This document shows, piece by piece, positions 1 to 10,756 of a DNA stretch of 64,000 bases. Position 1 is the first letter of the stretch; each line of letters opens with the position of its first letter. The position numbers and the translations under genes are program-made. The DNA lies in contig MU394157.1 of assembly GCA_022578605.1 (NCBI GenBank), forward strand, positions 1 through 64,000, written 5' to 3'. Below the pieces are notes generated by a model. That model saw nothing but the letters and a program-made list of their open reading frames with translations, had not been told where the DNA came from and did no database searches. Origin of the DNA: Camillea tinctor. Its lineage: Eukaryota > Ascomycota > Sordariomycetes > Xylariales > Xylariaceae.

Positions 1-238
1 AAAAACTTAAAAAACTTTAAATTATAATAAAATAATAATATAATTTAATAATTAATAATTTAAAAAATTATAATAACTTAAATTTATATTAAAAATATTT
101 TTAAAATAATTATTAAAAGTTTTTTAAAAAAAATTACTATAAAGTACCCACTTTGCCAAGAAATCTTTCTTAACGATAATCTCTCCATAACGATACGAAG
201 TGTGTGTTTTTTCATATCGTTATGGAGAGGGTTTACTG
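1..238. mobile_element. AT-rich (RIP-like) repeat ending in a pogo/Tigger-like transposon terminus
   Basis: Bases 1-150 are almost pure A/T with long A and T runs and no coding potential, as expected of a repeat eroded by repeat-induced point mutation. They run into a perfect 15-bp inverted repeat: CTCTCCATAACGATA at 181-195 and its complement at 215-229, with a 19-base loop. The sequence then reads GGGTTTACTG (229-238) followed by TA. Read on the minus strand this is TA-CAGTAAACCC, which resembles the CAGT... ends and TA target duplication of Tc1/mariner pogo-Tigger elements. The left end and any transposase lie outside the window. Family assignment is inference from terminal sequence only; a simple AT-rich hairpin is the alternative. 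Confidence 0.45.
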
Positions 239-960
239 TATGTTGTATGGATACCCATATTGACTTGATACCCTTTATTATTCAGTTGTTTTGCTTACCT
301 CATCGATCCCCCTTGCCTCCCCATACTTTTTCTCTCCTCCCCCCTCCATAGCACCCCCTTTTTTTCATCTGTTCTCTAGTTAGTAGGATTGACGTTGCAT
401 GACTAGGGGTAATGAGAATCGGGCGGTTTGGGGATAAGATTGGCTCAACGTTTTTTGAACCTTCTTGATCGCAAACAAGCCGTCGCCGGCCCCTTCGGAA
501 GACCATAGGGCAGCACAGGGCTCCGGTGGCACGAGTTGTTCTCGGTGGAGTAATATTTAATCTCCTAATACTAGGATCCAAGAGTTGCTGCTTGTTGTTT
601 GGTTCCTGCGTGACACCTTATTGGGCAGGTCACGCAGAGGGAGTGGTACCGGGAGGGAATCATTGTACATGCAGCCTGGAAATGAGCTCAAGCTTGGTTA
701 AGGCTGGTCAAGGCAAAAAAAAAAGTTTATGTCGTAAGATGATGAAAAGGGTATAATACTTTGGCTTGCGATTCCTATCTTCTTAAATAAACATGACTCC
801 TTTGCAGCCGACTTCCCTAGCCTCTCTCCCTAGGCTTTTGTCAACCTTCAAGGCCCTTCTCCCCATTCGCAATCCTGAAGCCTATTACCTCGAGGTTGCT
901 GTGATATTCGGCTATCTACCGACAGGTCTTTATACCTTCGCTTGATTCCTACATATCGAC
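239..960. other. Intergenic spacer upstream of the FAD oxidase
   Basis: About 720 bases without a supportable gene. Short open frames on both strands have no recognisable domain. The part from about 780 to 960 is pyrimidine-rich and probably holds the promoter and 5' leader of the downstream oxidase. No clear TATA box was seen. Confidence 0.4.
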
Positions 961-2623
961 ATGGGGCAAGCCCCAAGCACGGCTTTAGCCAGCTGCCTCA
1001 CGGCAGTTTGCAATAGCCGCTCCGATTGTGTCGCCTTTCCCAACGCTGCAGACTATCAAATCTCCTGGGTGAATCGATACAATCTTGATATTCCTGTTGA
1101 ACCTATCGCGGTCACCAGGCCTGAAACTGCCGAAGACGTGTCCGCGTTCGTTAAGTGTGCCGTTGCCAACAACGTAAAGGTCCAGGCTAAGTCCGGTGGG
1201 CATTCATATGCGTGAGTGAAAACCAGGTATATCCTGAAGGTTAGCCCTGTGCACTGTTCGCTAACCTGCTCGTACACTAGAAACTTCGGTATGGCCATAG
1301 CTCGAACTCCTGGGTCAAGTTGATATGACGATGGGCTGATGTAGTTACAGGGCTGGGTGGAGACAATGGAGAACTCGTCGTCGATCTCGTGAAGCTTCAA
1401 AATTTTTCTATGGACACCAATACCTGGCATGCCACCATTGGCGGCGGCCATAAGCTCTCTGCTGTAACTGACAAGCTTCATGATAATGGCAAAAGGGCAA
1501 TTTCCCACGGCACCTGTCCTGGGGTTGGTATTGGCGGTCATGCGACGATTGTGGGTTTCGTATACCCTCGTCACATACCTGAGAAACAACTGCTAATATA
1601 AGTAAAATAGGGTGGTCTAGGTCCTTCCTCTCGCATGTGGGGATCCTGTCTTGACCATGTTATCGAAGTCGAAGTAGTCACTGCAGATGGCTCGATACAG
1701 CGTGCTAGTGAAACCGAGAATAGCGATCTATTTTTCGTAAGAGACCACATGATCAAGTTGAGCGATAACACATCACTGATTCGATATAGGCCTTAAAAGG
1801 AGCCGGTGCTGGATTTGGTATTGTCACGGAATTTGTAGTGAGGACGCATCCTGAGCCTGGAAATGTCGTTCAGTATTCGTTCACCCTCACGCTGTCTACG
1901 CATGCCGATTTAGTGCCCGTTTTCAAGCAGTGGCAAGACCTCGTCTCAGATCCGAATCTCGACCGAAGGTTCAGCACGGAATTTGTTATGTACGAGCTTG
2001 GTGTGATCATTACTGCCACTTTCTACGGAACTGAAGATGAATGGAAGGCTTCAGGTATACCCGAGAGGATTCCAACTGGCAAGGTGTCATTGGTCATAGA
2101 TGATTGGCTTGGCGCAGTTGCTCAGCAGGCCGAAGATGCTGCACTTTGGCTCTCGGATATCCGCGCTGCCTTTACAGCACGCAGTCTAGCGTTTCGACCT
2201 GACGAAATACTCACGCTGGATGCAATCACTGAGCTGATGAATTACCTTGATGACACACCTCATGGCACGCTCGTCTGGTTCTTGATCTTCGACTCCTCGG
2301 GAGGTGCAATAAGTGATGTGCCGATGAATGCTACCGCCTATTCTCATCGAGATAAGATTATGTTTTGTCAAGGCTATGGTATTGGCATTCCCGTCATGAC
2401 CCAGGCTACCAAGGACTTCATAGATGGCATCATCACCACTATCCAAGGGGCTTCGGTTCAGACCTTAACTACATATCCCGGCTATGTTGACCCCTCTCTC
2501 ACAGATGCTCAAGAGGCATACTGGGGCCCTAATCTGCAGACTCTGGGAGCGATCAAGACAAAGTGGGACCCTAATGATTTATTCCACAACCCCCAGAGTG
2601 TGAGGCCGGGCGAAACCTCTTAA
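961..2623 (+). CDS. BBE-type FAD-dependent carbohydrate/glucooligosaccharide oxidase-like protein
   Basis: Five exons are predicted: 961-1211, 1281-1288 (8 nt), 1351-1550, 1611-1736 and 1790-2623, giving 472 residues. All introns are GT-AG and keep frame. The N-terminal half is an FAD_binding_4 (PCMH-type) domain and the C-terminal half a berberine-bridge (BBE) domain ending in a YWGPN...WDPNDLFHNPQSV block. His81 in SGGHSY and Cys142 in SHGTCPGVG match the bicovalent flavin anchors of glucooligosaccharide oxidase (AA7). Such enzymes oxidise the reducing-end C1 of sugars and release H2O2; substrate cannot be told from sequence. Unusually there is no signal peptide: the protein starts M-G-Q-A-P-S, which fits an N-myristoylation signal, so it may be intracellular or membrane-attached. 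An in-frame start further upstream is not excluded. Confidence 0.85.
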
Positions 2624-3102
2624 GTATTGGAGATATTCAAGAGACATGCGATACCTTAATGCCTTGATACAGTATATAATTTACGAATATACCTATTTAA
2701 TATTCAATTCCGATTATCTGAGTCTTCTCGAGGGGTAGAGGTGTGGATTGATCTGTTATAGTCCCCAATGCTGGTGTCGCTATTCTTCCTCAATGAGCCT
2801 CGGCAATATCTTTCCTGATGATATTTTTCCAACAGAATACCTGATGTTCACTCCGTTCTGCATGGATGATCTCCCCCCCCCTCTCCTCTTCCCCAGTACC
2901 CCGCAAGACTGTCTCCGAATTGCCTATTTCCATACTCACAAGTGACATTATTCTTCCTCCAATGAGGTAAGTCAATTTTGCTCGTAGTAGAAGGTGTCGT
3001 GAACTAATTCTACATTCATTACATAGAGGCAAGCAAGATGATTCACTAACACCTAGAACCGGCCACTATGTACGTATAATCATTCTCGATTAGTCTGATG
3101 CG
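2624..3102. other. Intergenic spacer
   Basis: About 480 bases between two same-strand genes. It contains a C-rich run near 2874-2888 and no supportable gene. Confidence 0.4.
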
Positions 3103-4967
3103 ATGCTCAACATGATAGTACGAACTATGAGCTGGCGTCTGATAATCATCCTTATGAGCCTTATAAACACTTCTCTTACTGGCACAGCAGTCAACCAAAC
3201 AAGTCCGCTAGCACGCACAATCAATGGAACATATGAGGGAGCTTACCTTCGAGGCTGGGAACAAGATGTCTTCCTCGGAATGCCGTACGCGAGGCCACCA
3301 ATAGGCCAACTGAGGTATAGATGGCCTCAATCAATCAATGAGTCATTCAACGACATAAGGAATGCAACAGACTACGGGTTTAGTTGTATGCAATATGGGC
3401 AGAACTTCACATTATCGGAAGATTGTCTGACTATCAACATCGTTAGGCCAGCGGGTACAGAGAACAAGAGCCTCCCCGTCCTTGTATGGATTTACGGTGG
3501 CGGCCTCTATACCGGGAGTACCGCAGACCCTAGATATAACCTTTCAGGTATTGTGAAAGTCAGCCAGGATATGGGTCAGCCCGTTGTTGCTGTCAGCATG
3601 AACTACCGACTGGGTATGTGGGGGTTCTTTCAGTCAGCACAAGTTCTTGCTGAGGGTTCTAGCAACGCCGGGCTCCTTGACCAGAGACTTGCGCTCCATT
3701 GGATTCAAGAAAACATTAGAGCGTTTGGTGGCGACCCGACGAAAGTCGTGCTCTGGGGCGAGAGCGCAGGCGCCCAAAGTATCGCGTATCATCTCTTTGG
3801 CTACGATGGGCGAGATGATGGGCTGTTTCGTGGTGCAATAATGGAAAGCGGCGGGCCGACGGGGGCGCAAGTTGAATCTCTCAGTTGGTATAACACCGCT
3901 GTTGAGAACCTCACGCGTTCAGTTGGATGTTGGGGTGCCGTGGATCAGCTCGCCTGCTTGCGTGAAGTCGACGACGCAACGCTATTTGCTGCACATCCCA
4001 GCGTAGTATGGAATCCGCTCCTCGATGGTGATTTCCTAACGGGATACCCGAGTCAGTTAATGTCCAAGAACAAATACGTCAAAGTACCCCTTCTGATCGG
4101 TGCCAATACCGATGAGGGCTTTGCTATATCGGGAACGCTCAATACAGATGATGACATCTTCAACTCTATGTTCACTTGGCGTAGCTATGCTCTCACTCCC
4201 CCAACCGTCCGTAAGCTTCTCGAGCTTTATCCAGACGATCCGTGCCACGAGCCGCCATACGCTATCACCAATTGTACACGAAACCCGTCGCGAGGACTGA
4301 TGTGGCGTCGAGCTGCTGCCATTGGGGGCGATTTGGTCATAATCTCTGGGAGGCGACGAATGTCGGAACTTTACACGCGGGCTGGGATGCCAGTGTATAG
4401 CTACCGCTTTGATCAACGGCCAGTAAGTAACACTTAGGGGGGGTGTATGAGTTTTTTCCTCTTGCCCCTTGAGCCCCTCTACACATGAAGGACGGCTTCT
4501 TCTCCAACCAGACTTGGCAGAGGAACTCTTCGTTCCCGAAACTTGTTCTCGAAAATGCCGCTGTACCCATACTCCTACACCAATGTGCGTGCTAACCAAC
4601 ACCTATCACGCTGCAGTGGAACACACCGGAGTGGGACGGTGTGAAGCACTTCTTCAACGTTGCGTATAGCTTTCAGAACATCTCGGGAGAATTAGGACCT
4701 AGCCCAGAGTACGATAACCACGCCCTGTTAGCCAAGGCCATCGGTCAGGCATACATCAACTTCGTGCATAACTTGGATCCAAACAAGGTGTCATCGCGGG
4801 CTGATCACGGCGAGATGTTACTGCCGCCTTGGCCCATCTACGATCTTGATACGCCGAGCAATATGGTGCTAAATGCAACCAAGATCTGGGTTGAGGAGGA
4901 CACATGGAGGAAAGACGGCATCTCGTTCATAATGACCCCTGAGGTAGCCAGGGAACTACTCTCTTAA
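3103..4967 (+). CDS. Secreted type-B carboxylesterase/lipase (cholinesterase-like)
   Basis: Two exons (3103-4422 and 4617-4967) around a 194-nt phase-0 intron encode 556 residues, the usual length for fungal type-B carboxylesterases. The N-terminus is hydrophobic (about residues 10-28), as in a signal peptide. Family signatures are EDCLTIN near the front and the nucleophile elbow GESAG with Ser221. Glu338 in NTDEG and His451 in GVKHFF complete a likely Ser-Glu-His triad. The fold is an alpha/beta-hydrolase that cleaves carboxylic esters; several N-glycosylation sequons fit secretion. The intron is long for this locus and contains a coding-like stretch (about 4490-4580), but direct joining of ...DQRP to WNTPEWDG restores the conserved family sequence. 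Physiological substrate is unknown. Confidence 0.88.
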
Positions 4968-6496
4968 GCTGAAAATTTTTTCTTGATATATTGATGATGG
5001 TGGATTTTTTGAATGTGACTCGGTCACTATCATGGTCGTATTTCTTCCCACTTCAAATAGATTGGGTATCAATATTTTTTTCATGACTGCAATTAGTGCA
5101 ATGACTATAAGGGCCCATGTACTATAGTCGTATAGAGTTATATAAGGAGGAAAAAACTTTTTTGTGATACAGATAGGTAACTCATATAATTGCAATAACA
5201 TGTCTTGGCTATAAGATCATTAATTTCCTACGTGGGCTGTTACCTTCGACTGTGATCCATTTTTTTATTTGAAAAAAGTGGCAATGAGGGAAAAATGCCT
5301 AGTATAGATAAGGAGAAGAAGAGGTAGAAAGGAAAAAAGAACGAGAAAACAACCGTGCTGCATACTTGTATCCTTTGGTTCAAGTACTTTAATAATGAAG
5401 TTGTCCAAATAAAGGGGGCTGTGCAATTCGGTTGCATAGCCTTTTTATATTCTCATACGCTGGTTGAAGTCAACTAACTATCTAGGCGAGGTAGTTAGAT
5501 CGTTTAGTTAGTTCAATAGATATTGACACGACCTACTATACTTTTCGTTGTGCGTTGAGGTTTCGTTACTCGACAGAATAGGTCTCAGTTTTATTTCCTG
5601 CAATTTCTTTCAGCTGTTCGTTTGTGCATGTGATTATGATCGGACCCTGGGCGTCTTGGCTCCTTGTTTCTTCCCAAGCAATCTGCCTATGCAGCGCCTA
5701 GGTTTATCTTAAGACTCGGCTCAAGCCGATATAACGCACGATATGTTTCATGCGGCAGCACTCGGTCGAATAGTTTCGATTGTTAAAAATAAAAAGTTTA
5801 TTTATACATTTCTAATTCGTCGCAAGTTATACTAGAACGAGTGGGGTCTCCTTTCTATTCTTTTTATTCTCTTTTCTCTTCTCTTTCTCTTCTTTGGTCA
5901 TTTCTCTTATCAGCAACCCTGTAGCAATTTAGAAACCCATCCGCGGAACCTTGGCAAATATCGTGAAGAGCACTAGCGCACTGGGCGGGCGTGTAAGTTT
6001 GGGTGAGGGAGATGTTGTGGACAAACTCCAAGAAAAGTATGGAGTACGGGTTATGGCAATGATTTAACTTCCGTTGGTATAGGTACAAGCGAAAAGGAAA
6101 AGAGAAGGGAAGAAATTCTGGTTGAGCCCCATTGCACACGCGTCAACTTCTACGCCATCACAGTCTCGGCAGCTAGGAAAAAGCCTTTTGCCAAGAATAC
6201 CAGCGATCGAGGTGCATTGCCCAGCGCTGATCATGAGATATTCCGTAAGCCACACAACCTCTCTCCAACCTTGTACATTTTGCGTTTTTGAGGCTTTCGA
6301 CAACCTCTCATCGTAAGCTGTTGTTGGCATCTCTGTATATTTACCAACTACACCATTACACATAAGCGCCAAGCTAGCCGGACGAGAAGACGATCAGGGG
6401 GAAAACGTAAACCAAAAAAGGAGAGAACAAAAAGGGAGACAGACTAGCAAGTGAAGTAATTGAAGTATATCCTGTCAGCAAAACGTTCCTGCAGAA
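4968..6496. other. Intergenic spacer, 1.5 kb
   Basis: AT-rich downstream half of the esterase locus, then the promoter of the SnoaL-like gene. A short inverted repeat (CTAACTA...TAGTTAG) lies around 5475-5500. On the minus strand at 5864-6372 two overlapping frames contain cysteine-bearing, protein-like sequence but no confident gene model (see findings). A T/C-rich tract spans about 5850-5900. Confidence 0.35.
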
Positions 6497-7375
6497 ATGG
6501 GCGACATAGAGGCAACATTCAGATCCTTTGTAACATGCCTGAATGAGAAAAGATGGAATGATTTACCTCAGTACGCGACTTTACCTTTCACTAAGGACGG
6601 TGAACAATTTACACCCCAGAGTTACGCAGCGTGGGCCGGTTCCGTGGGTGAATTTGAACTCACTGTGGATTCAGTCACCGTCGATCGCGAGGCCAACCAG
6701 TTGGCATCCACCGTTCTCGTTAAATTCAAGCCCGAAGGGGCCGTGATGGGGCTGGAACCAACTGGTAGCGCGATCTCCTTCGTGGAGCAACACATTAATT
6801 GGTTTTCGGGGGGCAAGCTATCACAGACATTGATACTGGGGGATCGTGATGAGATCATTCGGCGGCTTTCTGACCCTCAGTCGAGCAGTACTACCCCAGA
6901 TCTCCTCATAAGAGGAGAATGGGGACGCGTGTCGGGGAAGACACTGTCAACTCTCGAGTTAAAACAAACATACCGGGCGTACATCGACTGTATCAACGCC
7001 CAGACACTGGATGCTGACTCTCTGGCCAAGTTCTGTCATCTACGAGTGGTTCATAACGCCAAGACACTCTCTGTGCTAGAATACGGCCTCCTGATTCAGG
7101 AGGCCTTTACGGCCATACCGGACATCGTATTTGAGCTCCACTCGGTCGTCGCTGATGAGAGAAGACAGCGTGTAGCAGCAAGAATCGAGTTCAGAGGAAC
7201 ACCGGTAGGCCCTATGGCGGGCGCGAAAGCCAACGGCCGTAGTGTCGAGTTCTGCGAGCATGTCACTTACCAACTAATGGACGGGAAGATAGCTAGAGTC
7301 TGGAGTATCGTTGATTGGGTATCTTACCGCCGACAACTGTCAGAGAAGGAGGAATCTTTCTGGGAAGAAAAATAA
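6497..7375 (+). CDS. Tandem SnoaL-like (NTF2-fold) protein
   Basis: A single uninterrupted frame of 292 residues. It contains two repeats of a SnoaL-like, NTF2-fold unit, at about residues 1-115 and 150-280. Each has the pattern helix (TFRSFVTCLNEKRW / TYRAYIDCINAQTL), then PFT or HNA, then beta-strands ending in F(V/C)EH and a W-containing terminal strand. Domains of this fold act as small-molecule isomerases, cyclases, or non-catalytic binding proteins. The two halves are diverged, so duplication is old. There is no signal peptide, so it is likely cytosolic. No pathway can be inferred from neighbours, which are not biosynthetic. Confidence 0.75.
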   Translation: MGDIEATFRSFVTCLNEKRWNDLPQYATLPFTKDGEQFTPQSYAAWAGSVGEFELTVDSVTVDREANQLASTVLVKFKPEGAVMGLEPTGSAISFVEQHINWFSGGKLSQTLILGDRDEIIRRLSDPQSSSTTPDLLIRGEWGRVSGKTLSTLELKQTYRAYIDCINAQTLDADSLAKFCHLRVVHNAKTLSVLEYGLLIQEAFTAIPDIVFELHSVVADERRQRVAARIEFRGTPVGPMAGAKANGRSVEFCEHVTYQLMDGKIARVWSIVDWVSYRRQLSEKEESFWEEK

Positions 7376-9321
7376 TGCCCAGCCTATGTCGAGATTGTAG
7401 ATAATGCATATGGACAGGAGAGTAGTGTGTAGAGTAAAAAAAGATATCAAAGGATCCATGTCGCCAAGAACCCCCAAGGTCCACTATGGTGTTTTGCCAG
7501 TGACGGATCGATGAGAACCGCTGGATTTGGGCTCCATCAGTTTACTGCACCGTGGCGGTCTACTAAACTAAAACGTTCTTTATCTCTTGATTCTCATTTT
7601 CGTTTCCTTTTCGCCAACGGTGACGAGAGTACGTGGCGGTGCCTTCAGTGGCAACCTCATCTCTCCTTTCCTTTTCCCTCTGGGATCTGTAGTACAAGAA
7701 GCCTCATCAACTTCGACGTCAGTAGCCGCCTCAGGAGTAAAGCCAAGCGTAAGCTAGAATAAAACAACCTTGACAACTAAAGACACTACTGGACGCTATC
7801 GAAATGGTACCGAATGCTCATCTTCTTGGCTAATGAGGCGAAGAGGCAAGGTTTGATGATTAATATCATAGCTTGCGCTTCTGCTTACTAGGCTACCGAG
7901 TAATCAAAGTCATCCGTACCTTTTTTTTTCTATTTTTCTTCACAGCTTCCTTAGTCGTCGTAGCTTGTCACAAGCAGCGACATCAATAATAGCAACAGCA
8001 GTAGCAAGTCGTGGGTGAATATAGTAGCATTTGGAAACAATCGCGTGAAACACGATCTCTGATACGCTATGTTATTTCTGTTCTTCAATATAAACGAGCT
8101 ATTGTCGGGTGTTCTCGGACACTCTTTTTCATGCTCCGTTACTCGACACCCTCTCCCTTTTTCGTCCGCTCCACTCTGCCAAACAGCCAAGGCGCCGAGG
8201 ACAAGGGGTCAAGATGGGTCTAAGTGCCGCTGTCAGAGCCTCAATGCAGCCTCTGCCGGTGCTAGGGTCTTGCCGTTGGGTCGTTGGTCCACCAGCCTCA
8301 ATCAGTTTCGCGTTTGACGTTGCTTGGGAGGAAACATCGTAGACACTCAACCTATAGCTAACTATAGCTACCCGATTTGTTTTATAGGCCCTTCATATCT
8401 GGGAACGCTACCCAATAACGTTCGTACTAAAGCCTCCCAAGACGATCTTCTAAGGGGTCAGGGGGTGTGCCTTGTCATCTTCTGGCGCCCCCGATTGGTT
8501 AGGATGAGATGGATCTCTGATGCACGGAGGATTTTTTTGGTTCTGTTCTATTATGGATGGTGATAAGTAACTTCTGTTCTGTTTTCGTCCTGTCTCTTCA
8601 TCCTGGTCGCTGTTTGCCATAAACCTGGGCATTGATATGCTATTTTTGAACCGTAAGTCATGAATCTACATCACAACTACACACACATGCACACACACAT
8701 CCCGCGGGGAGGTAAGGTTGGTTTATTCCAACCTCTCTCTCTCTGTTCACCTGGGGGCTCTCGCCCAGCCTGAGTTGTCCTCGACCTTGCGGGTCAGACC
8801 GTCTTAACAAGCCCAAACTCCACTCCCACAACCTCTGCTCCTCCTAGGCTCGTCATAGCCTTGAAGATCCCAATGGAAGTATAGATCTACTACGACGTCG
8901 TTATTTGACGGTCCCTTATCTCGACCCTCTTGTTTGAGTCTAGTCATGGGGAAGTCTCGGTACCTTGGCTAAAAGTGTTTCCACTTTCAGCATGTTTCTC
9001 ATTTCTTGGCTTGATGATACCAAGACTTGGACGTCGGTGGATAATAAAGCGTACGTGATTGCCCAATCTTTCAGATTCTGACAGAGTGCCATCTCTGGGA
9101 GTTAGTTCATTTCATTTTATATCTGAGGCCGGTACTCTTCTTTTCTAGATTATAGCTTTTTCTTTTTTCTTCGTTTTCTTTTCGTTTTTCCCCATAAGTC
9201 TTTTTCCACACTCTCATTTAGATCCTGTTTGGTTTTGACGACGCCTTGAGGCGATTTGTTTTAAAGATTTTTTTCTTTTTCTTTTCTTTTTTTCTTTTTT
9301 AAAAGATTTAAAAACATAAAA
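7376..9321. other. Intergenic spacer with pyrimidine-rich leader before the TDT transporter
   Basis: About 1.9 kb with no supported gene. Several ORF-like stretches around 8000-8560 have no domain and overlap on both strands. The last 200 bases (about 9120-9310) are strongly T/C-rich, with repeated TTTTC blocks, typical of fungal promoters and 5' leaders of well-expressed genes. The transporter start codon follows in A-rich sequence. Confidence 0.4.
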
Positions 9322-10756
9322 ATGGAGAAGAGTCAAATATCACACCCCTATCCTCAGGATACTCCTATAGGGGGTCCATCCTTTGCTATCACGACCGACT
9401 CTGGTCGGACTTCGTTCGAATATACAACAGGTCTACCGAATGGAAGGAGGGATAATAGCGATATGACGGACACGCGGCTCAACTCGGCGGCCAGTTCTAT
9501 TCGCAATGAGAAGGAGGGAATAAGTAAGGATCCCGAGCATGGCGGACACGACCACGACCACGCACACCACGATCCTTATGACCCGAACCGACCCAAACTT
9601 GGACTTCGTCAACGAATGCATCATTTCACATGGGCCTGGTTTACTCTGCCCATGAGCACGGGTGGTCTATCGCTCCTCATCTTTGCCCAGCCTCACCAAT
9701 TCCCTGGGCTGAAGTCTATTGGGTTGTTTGTTTATATTCTCAACATCATTATCTTTACTCTGCTATGCACGGGCATGGTAGCACGGTTTTTCCTTCACCA
9801 TGGAGATTTCTACAGGTCGCTGTCACATCCTCGAGAAGGCTTTTTCTTTCCAACTTTTTTCTTGTCGATTGCTACTCTGATCACGAGCACCGAGAGATAT
9901 GCCATCCCGGAGAACGACGCAACCTTGAAGTGGGCCATCCAAACCGTGTTCTGGGGCTATGTCATCGTCACTCTGATACTGGCCGTCGGGCAGTTTAGCT
10001 TCGTCTTTGCTGCGCATAGCTTTGGGCTGCAGACTATGATGCCGACATGGATCTTGCCTATCTTCCCTATTATGTTGTCGGGAACCATCGCCTCAGTCAT
10101 TGCAGAGTCTCAGCCTGACATCGCAGCTTTGCCAATCGTGGTTGCCGGAACAACTTGTCAGGGCTTGGGTATTTCGGTTGCGGTTATGATGTATGCTCAC
10201 ATGATTGGACGTCTGATGCAATCTGGTAAGTTGCACCTATATATATATCCCTTTTCCTTCGTGACAAGTAGCTAATCGAGTCTTAGGTCTGCCAAACCGC
10301 GAGCACCGTCCTGGTCTCTTTATGAATGTCGGACCGCCTGCTTTCACTGCGCTCGCGTTGATCGGTATGGCCAATGGTATCCCGGACTCTTTTGACCGGG
10401 AGAAGGATGGCGTCTTGGATGCCAACATGATTAGAACTATGGCTATCATTAGCGGTATCTTCCTCTGGGCACTGGCTCTCTGGTGGTTCTTCATTGCCGC
10501 CATCGCTGTGCTCAGTTCTCGGCCCAAGTACTTCCATCTTGGATGGTGGGCCATGGTTTTCCCTAACACTGGTTTTATCCTGGCTACTATTACAATTGGA
10601 AACTCTTTGAAGAGTGACCAAGTTTTATGGGTCGCTACTGGAATGTCTATATGCTTGCTCGCCATGTACCTCTTTGTGCTCTATAGCCATATTCGGGCTG
10701 TAGTTGTCCAGGATATCATGTATCCTGGCCGCGACGAGGACGTCAATGACCACTAG
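9322..10756 (+). CDS. TDT-family transporter (Mae1 malate / Ssu1 sulfite permease type)
   Basis: Exons 9322-10225 and 10287-10756 are joined across a 61-nt GT-AG intron with a CTAAT branch site, giving 457 residues. After an 80-residue hydrophilic tail, about ten membrane segments follow, typical of the C4-dicarboxylate/malic-acid/tellurite-resistance (TDT, SLAC1-like) family. Family-type segments include FTWAWFTLPMSTGGL at the first helix and LFMNVGPPAFTALALIG after the splice site. Relatives import malate and succinate (fission yeast Mae1) or export sulfite (Ssu1); sequence alone does not decide. The N-terminal tail carries a histidine/aspartate cluster (HGGHDHDHAHHD, about residues 73-84) that could bind metal. 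The protein is expected in the plasma membrane. Confidence 0.85.

Noticed and set aside
4490..4580. A possible extra exon inside the carboxylesterase intron
   Set aside because: It would leave a following intron of only 32-54 nt and would break the conserved junction DQRP-WNTPEWDG that direct splicing gives.
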